Positions 15,066 through 18,178 of a DNA stretch of 18,178 nucleotides are shown here, one piece after another (the first letter of the stretch is position 1; the number at the start of each line of letters is the position of its first letter). This DNA comes from an uncultured Clostridia bacterium (GTDB lineage: Bacteria; Bacillota; Clostridia; TANB77; CAG-508). Made by a program: the position numbers and the translations under genes. Below the pieces are notes generated by a model. It made no database searches, was not told the DNA's origin, and saw only the letters and a program-made list of their open reading frames with translations. The DNA lies in the NCBI GenBank assembly GCA_934168305.1, contig CAKPNF010000019.1, positions 1 through 18,178 of the forward strand, given 5' to 3'.

Positions 15066-15542
15066 ATGGAAGAAAAAGAAGTAATCCTTACTCAAGAAGG
15101 ATATGATAATTTAGATAAAGAATTAAATTATTTAAAAACAGAAAAAAGAGCTGAAATAGCAGAAAGAATAAAAGTAGCATTAGGATTTGGAGATTTATCA
15201 GAAAATTCTGAATATGATGAAGCAAAAACAGCTCAAGCAGAAAATGAAGTAAAAATTGCAGAGTTAGAAAACAAATTAAGACATGCAAAAATAATTGATG
15301 AAAAAGAAATTGATACTGATACTGTTCAAATAGGAAATACAGTAAAAGTATTAGACATTGAATTTGATGAAGAAATCGAGTATACAATAGTTGGTTCAAC
15401 AGAAGTAAATTTAGCTGAAAATAAAATTTCAAATGAATCACCTTTAGGTGCTGCACTATTGGGTGCAAAGAAAAAACAAACAGTAGAAGTTAATGCACCA
15501 GCAGGAGTAATGAAATACAAAATATTAGATATAACAAAATAG
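15066..15542 (+). CDS. greA: Transcript cleavage and elongation factor GreA
   Basis: GreA enters the RNA polymerase secondary channel and stimulates cleavage of backtracked RNA. I choose ATG 15066, eight bases after GGAGG (15053-15057), giving M-E-E-K-E-V-I-L-T-Q-E-G; ATG 15051 and 15060 lie before or on top of that ribosome site. The 158 residues show the N-terminal coiled-coil hairpin with the acidic tip G-D-L-S-E-N-S-E-Y-D (about 43-52), which carries the catalytic acids. The C-terminal FKBP-like domain has S-P-L-G-A-A-L-L-G-A-K and ends in K-I-L-D-I. It has its own strong promoter and is followed 10 bases later by a terminator shared in mirror image with deoD. Confidence 0.96.
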   Translation: MEEKEVILTQEGYDNLDKELNYLKTEKRAEIAERIKVALGFGDLSENSEYDEAKTAQAENEVKIAELENKLRHAKIIDEKEIDTDTVQIGNTVKVLDIEFDEEIEYTIVGSTEVNLAENKISNESPLGAALLGAKKKQTVEVNAPAGVMKYKILDITK

Positions 15543-15551
15543 GAATTAATG

Positions 15552-15590
15552 AGGGATTAAGGGGCCACCACACGAAATCCCTTTTTTTTT
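15552..15590 (+). terminator. greA terminator, copy 2 of the repeated design
   Basis: The stem AGGGATT (15552-15558) pairs with AATCCCT (15576-15582) around a 17-base loop, followed by a run of T to 15590. The loop opens with AAGGGGCCA, exactly as in the pilC terminator at 5521. It begins 10 bases after the greA stop. Confidence 0.88.
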
Positions 15591-15600
15591 GCCCATCAGG

Positions 15601-15639
15601 GTGAAAAAAGGGATTTCGTGTGGTGGCCCCTTAATCCCT
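15601..15639 (-). terminator. deoD terminator, copy 3 of the repeated design
   Basis: Read on the - strand, this is the same stem, the same 17-base loop and a T tract (opposite the A run 15604-15609). It starts inside the deoD stop codon, so termination would follow translation immediately. Confidence 0.85.
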
Positions 15640-16360
15640 AAATTTTTATTGCAGAGTCTAATGCAAGTTTTATCATGTTATTTAATCCAGTTTGTCTTTC
15701 CTCAGCAGTTGCAACATCTTTAATAAACTTAGAATCCACAACACTCATTAAGCAAGAAGCATTTTTATTCAACAATTTTGCATTATAAAACAAAGCAAAA
15801 GCTTCCATTTCAGCAGAAACAGGATTAAATCCATCAGGTAATCTTTCTAAAAATTGATTAACATCTGTCATATAAACATCAAAACAATCAGTACAAACAG
15901 AATTACCTTTTGTTAAAGAAATATTATTTTCCATAGCTGTATTTTCAATAATAGAATTCAATATATCACTTGCAAATGCAATATGACAATTCTCATTATT
16001 TAAAGTCAAAGCATAATTACTCTCTGAAAATACATTTTCACTTAAAATAATATCAAATAATTTAAGTTCAGGTTTATAAGCTCCACAAGAGCCAATTCTA
16101 ATAATGTTTTCAACATCATAAAACTTATATAATTCATAACTATAAATTCCTATACTAGGCATTCCCATACCATGTGCCATTACACTTAAGTTTTTTCCTT
16201 TATAAGTTCCTGTATAAGCATACATTCCTCTAACTTGATTTACAAGTTTATAATCATCAAAAAAGTTCTCTACAATATATTTTGCTCTTAAAGGGTCTCC
16301 AGGCATTATAACTGTTTTTGCAATATCTCCTTTATTTGCTTCATTATGTGGTGTTGACAT
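15638..16360 (-). CDS. deoD: Purine-nucleoside phosphorylase, DeoD type
   Basis: This enzyme splits purine (deoxy)ribonucleosides with phosphate into free base and (deoxy)ribose 1-phosphate for salvage. The 240 residues align along their length with E. coli DeoD: T-P-H with His5, phosphate-binding M-P-G-D-P-L-R (Gly21, Arg25), Arg44, R-I-G-S-C-G-A (Arg88, Ser91), A-E-M-E-A-F and the catalytic pair Asp209 and Arg222. The usual V-S-D-H-I becomes V-V-D-S-K, keeping the Asp. The hexameric high-molecular-mass class is implied by family. AGGAGG lies 7 bases before the ATG. It is the only - strand gene seen and is convergent with greA. Confidence 0.95.
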   Translation of the reverse strand: MSTPHNEANKGDIAKTVIMPGDPLRAKYIVENFFDDYKLVNQVRGMYAYTGTYKGKNLSVMAHGMGMPSIGIYSYELYKFYDVENIIRIGSCGAYKPELKLFDIILSENVFSESNYALTLNNENCHIAFASDILNSIIENTAMENNISLTKGNSVCTDCFDVYMTDVNQFLERLPDGFNPVSAEMEAFALFYNAKLLNKNASCLMSVVDSKFIKDVATAEERQTGLNNMIKLALDSAIKI

Positions 16361-16398
16361 ATAAATTACCTCCTAAATTTTTTAGTATTACTAAATTT

Positions 16399-16427
16399 AT
16401 TATAACAATATATCATAAAAAAATCAA
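16399..16427 (-). promoter_or_regulatory. Predicted deoD promoter
   Basis: On the - strand TTGATT (16427-16422) and a perfect TATAAT (16404-16399) are 17 bases apart, giving a leader of about 30 bases. An alternative is TTGCAA (16439-16434) with TATGAT (16417-16412), which would share its -35 with the opposite promoter. Confidence 0.55.
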
Positions 16428-16433
16428 AAAATA

Positions 16434-16462
16434 TTGCAAAAAATATTAACTTATGATATAAA
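16434..16462 (+). promoter_or_regulatory. Predicted promoter for the phosphatase-kinase operon
   Basis: TTGCAA (16434-16439) and TATAAA (16457-16462) are 17 bases apart, about 55 bases before the PP2C gene. The -35 hexamer matches that of the ftsEX promoter. It faces away from the deoD promoter. Confidence 0.55.
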
Positions 16463-16515
16463 ATAAATTGTAATAATATAAATAAGCTAAATCACAAAAG
16501 AACAGAGGTGAAGAG

Positions 16516-17250
16516 ATGATAAAAGCTTATGCAAGATCAGATAAAGGAAAAGTTAGAGAAATAAATCAAGATTATTTTTATATATCAAATTCATTAGATG
16601 AAGTACAATTATATATATTAGCAGACGGAATGGGAGGATACAATGGAGGAGAAATAGCAAGTAGCTTAGCAGTTCAAACAGCAAAAAACTATATAGAAAA
16701 TAATTTTAAAGAAATAGAAAAAGATAGAGATAGTATAATTCAATTACTAGGAAGTAGTATGGAATATGCAAATATGGTTGTATATGAAAAATCAAAAGAA
16801 AATCCAGAATTGCAAGGAATGGGAACAACTTTGGAAATATGCTTAATATATAACAATAAAGTATATATAGGACATGTAGGAGATAGTAGGATATACAGAA
16901 TAAGAAAGCAATTTATAAGAAAATTGACTCAAGACCATAGTTATGTACAGAAATTAGTAAAAGAAGGAACAATAACAAATGAACAAGCAGAACATCATCC
17001 ACAAAAAAATATGTTAATGAAAGCATTAGGATGTAATGCTTTTGTAGAACCAGATGTAATGGTAAAGGGATTTCTAAAAGATGATATATTAATCATTTGC
17101 TCAGATGGATTAACAAATTTAGTAGGTCAAGATACAATATATGAAATGGCTTCAAAAAACATAGAGCAAGCCACAAAAGACTTAGTCCAACTAGCAAATG
17201 ATAGAGGCGGATATGACAACATAACAGTTGTTATAATAAAAAATATATAA
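16516..17250 (+). CDS. prpC: PP2C-family Ser/Thr protein phosphatase (PrpC/Stp type)
   Basis: This cytoplasmic metal-dependent phosphatase reverses phosphorylation by the kinase encoded next door. The 244 residues are the standard short bacterial PP2C length with no extra domain. Metal-binding and motif residues are in place: Asp19 in R-E-I-N-Q-D, Asp37-Gly38 in A-D-G-M-G-G, G-H-V-G-D-S-R in the middle, Asp197 in S-D-G-L-T, and Asp234-Asn235 in G-G-Y-D-N-I-T. GAGGTGA precedes the ATG. The pair with a PASTA-type kinase is conserved in Bacillota, where it tunes cell-wall synthesis, division and dormancy (established for PrkC/PrpC and Stk/Stp). It is separated from the kinase by 28 bases. Confidence 0.95.
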   Translation: MIKAYARSDKGKVREINQDYFYISNSLDEVQLYILADGMGGYNGGEIASSLAVQTAKNYIENNFKEIEKDRDSIIQLLGSSMEYANMVVYEKSKENPELQGMGTTLEICLIYNNKVYIGHVGDSRIYRIRKQFIRKLTQDHSYVQKLVKEGTITNEQAEHHPQKNMLMKALGCNAFVEPDVMVKGFLKDDILIICSDGLTNLVGQDTIYEMASKNIEQATKDLVQLANDRGGYDNITVVIIKNI

Positions 17251-17278
17251 CGGTCCACGTAAAGGGGAGAGATAAAAT

Positions 17279-18178
17279 ATGAATTTAGAAGGTAAGATAT
17301 TAGGAAATAGATACGAAATTATTGAAAAAGTTGGAAACGGAGGAATGGCTACAGTATATAAAGCTACAGATTTAGTATTAAAAAGATATGTAGCGGTAAA
17401 GGTACTTAGAGACGAATTTACAACTGATGAAGAATTTATAAAAAGATTTGAAACAGAAGCTCAATCAGCAGCAAAACTTGTACATCCTAATATAGTTTCA
17501 ATATTTGATGTAGGAATAGATGACGGAATTTATTACATAGTAATGGAATTAATACAAGGTAAAACATTAAAAGAAATAATATTAGAAGAAAGAGGACCAC
17601 TTCCATGGAAATGGTCAGTAAATGTAGCTATTCAAATAGCATCAGCTTTAGAAATGGCACATAAAAATAACATAATACACAGAGATATAAAACCACATAA
17701 TATCATAATAACAGAAGATGGAATAGCAAAAGTCACAGACTTTGGAATAGCAAAAGCTGTATCAAATTCAACAATAACAGCATTTGGTAAAACAATAGGT
17801 TCAGTACATTATTTTTCACCAGAACATGCAAGAGGAGGATATACTGATGCAAAGTCAGACTTGTATTCATTAGGAGTTGTTATGTATGAAATGGTAACAG
17901 GTAGAGTACCATTTGATGCAGATACACCAGTATCTGTAGCACTTAAACATATGCAAGAAGAACCTGTACCACCAATAGAAGTAAACACACATCTTCCAGA
18001 AGCAATAAATAAAATAATATTAAAAGCATTAAAAAAAGATCCAATGCTTAGATATCAAACAGCTACAGAATTATTACAAGATTTAAAGACAGCATTAAAA
18101 AATCCATCAGGAGATTTTGTAGAAGAAGTTGATTATGACCCAACTGCTAAAACACAAAGAATATCTACAAATCAATAT
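17279..18178 (+). CDS. prkC: Membrane Ser/Thr protein kinase of the PknB/PrkC family (3' end missing)
   Basis: The visible 300 codons run to the window edge without a stop. Residues about 11-275 form a complete Hanks-type kinase domain: glycine loop G-N-G-G-M-A-T-V, catalytic Lys41 (V-A-V-K), H-R-D-I-K-P-H-N with Asp136, D-F-G at 154-156, an activation loop with several Thr and Ser, S-P-E-H-A, and D-L-Y-S-L-G-V. It begins M-N-L-E-G-K-I-L-G-N-R-Y, typical of PrkC, with AAAGGGGAGAG upstream of the ATG. The juxtamembrane segment begins near residue 280. A membrane helix and outer PASTA repeats, expected for the family, would lie beyond the window and are not seen. Partner of the adjacent PP2C phosphatase. 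Confidence 0.95.
   Translation, partial: MNLEGKILGNRYEIIEKVGNGGMATVYKATDLVLKRYVAVKVLRDEFTTDEEFIKRFETEAQSAAKLVHPNIVSIFDVGIDDGIYYIVMELIQGKTLKEIILEERGPLPWKWSVNVAIQIASALEMAHKNNIIHRDIKPHNIIITEDGIAKVTDFGIAKAVSNSTITAFGKTIGSVHYFSPEHARGGYTDAKSDLYSLGVVMYEMVTGRVPFDADTPVSVALKHMQEEPVPPIEVNTHLPEAINKIILKALKKDPMLRYQTATELLQDLKTALKNPSGDFVEEVDYDPTAKTQRISTNQY

Larger units (their letters stand above)
15552..15639. repeat. 88-bp inverted repeat: two head-to-head copies of one terminator
   Basis: The 36-base arm at 15552-15587 is the exact reverse complement of 15604-15639, with a 16-base spacer (15588-15603) that can itself pair in part (CCC with GGG). Each arm alone contains a complete terminator, so the whole is a bidirectional terminator between convergent genes. 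As RNA or extruded DNA it could also form one very long hairpin. The last two bases overlap the deoD stop codon. Confidence 0.9.

Noticed and set aside
1..18178. tRNA, rRNA, CRISPR, insertion sequence, riboswitch or prophage
   Set aside because: No tRNA-like cloverleaf, spaced repeat array, transposase, integrase or known riboswitch core was recognised on either strand by eye; a covariance search was not possible.

Overview
The window is very AT-rich, with genes packed mostly on the + strand. Its gene content fits a Clostridia-type Bacillota, probably an uncultured gut or host-associated lineage (inference). Pointers are an ftsE-ftsX-M23-S41 run, the PP2C/PknB pair, Gram-positive type IV pilus ATPases, prepilins of the KGITLxS kind, and clear AGGAGG ribosome binding sites. 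No rRNA, tRNA, CRISPR array, transposase or phage gene was seen.

Region 1 (1-5515) is a type IV pilus block. It holds the end of a polytopic membrane protein that may be a degenerate prepilin peptidase, two small prepilin-like proteins, the extension ATPase PilB, the retraction ATPase PilT and the platform protein PilC. A hairpin terminator closes it. PilT next to PilB and PilC suggests retractile pili. No canonical major pilin and no PilM/N/O were found here.

Region 2 (5571-8636) holds a ROK-family sugar kinase, the C-terminal half of a split transketolase, and a 390-residue modular prepilin whose C-terminal part looks like fibronectin-III-like and discoidin-like domains. A long AT-rich terminator follows.

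Region 3 (8771-14276) is a cell-wall block with a good sigma-A-type promoter. FtsE and FtsX are followed by two paralogous coiled-coil M23 (LytM) endopeptidases and an S41 C-terminal processing peptidase. The S41 gene is split by a single-base frameshift at a GGG run (13820-13822), although both halves are otherwise well conserved.

Region 4 (14292-18178) carries pgsA, then greA behind a near-consensus promoter, then deoD on the - strand. greA and deoD converge on an 88-bp near-perfect palindrome made of two head-to-head copies of one terminator. A third copy of that terminator design follows pilC. A divergent promoter region then leads to a PP2C phosphatase and a PknB/PrkC-type Ser/Thr kinase that runs off the window.

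The most noteworthy items are the dispersed terminator family with a conserved loop, the S41 frameshift, the modular pilin, and the three prepilins that all lack Glu at +5. No gene-free stretch exceeds 300 bases; the longest (8637-8924) holds a terminator, a promoter and the ftsE leader.
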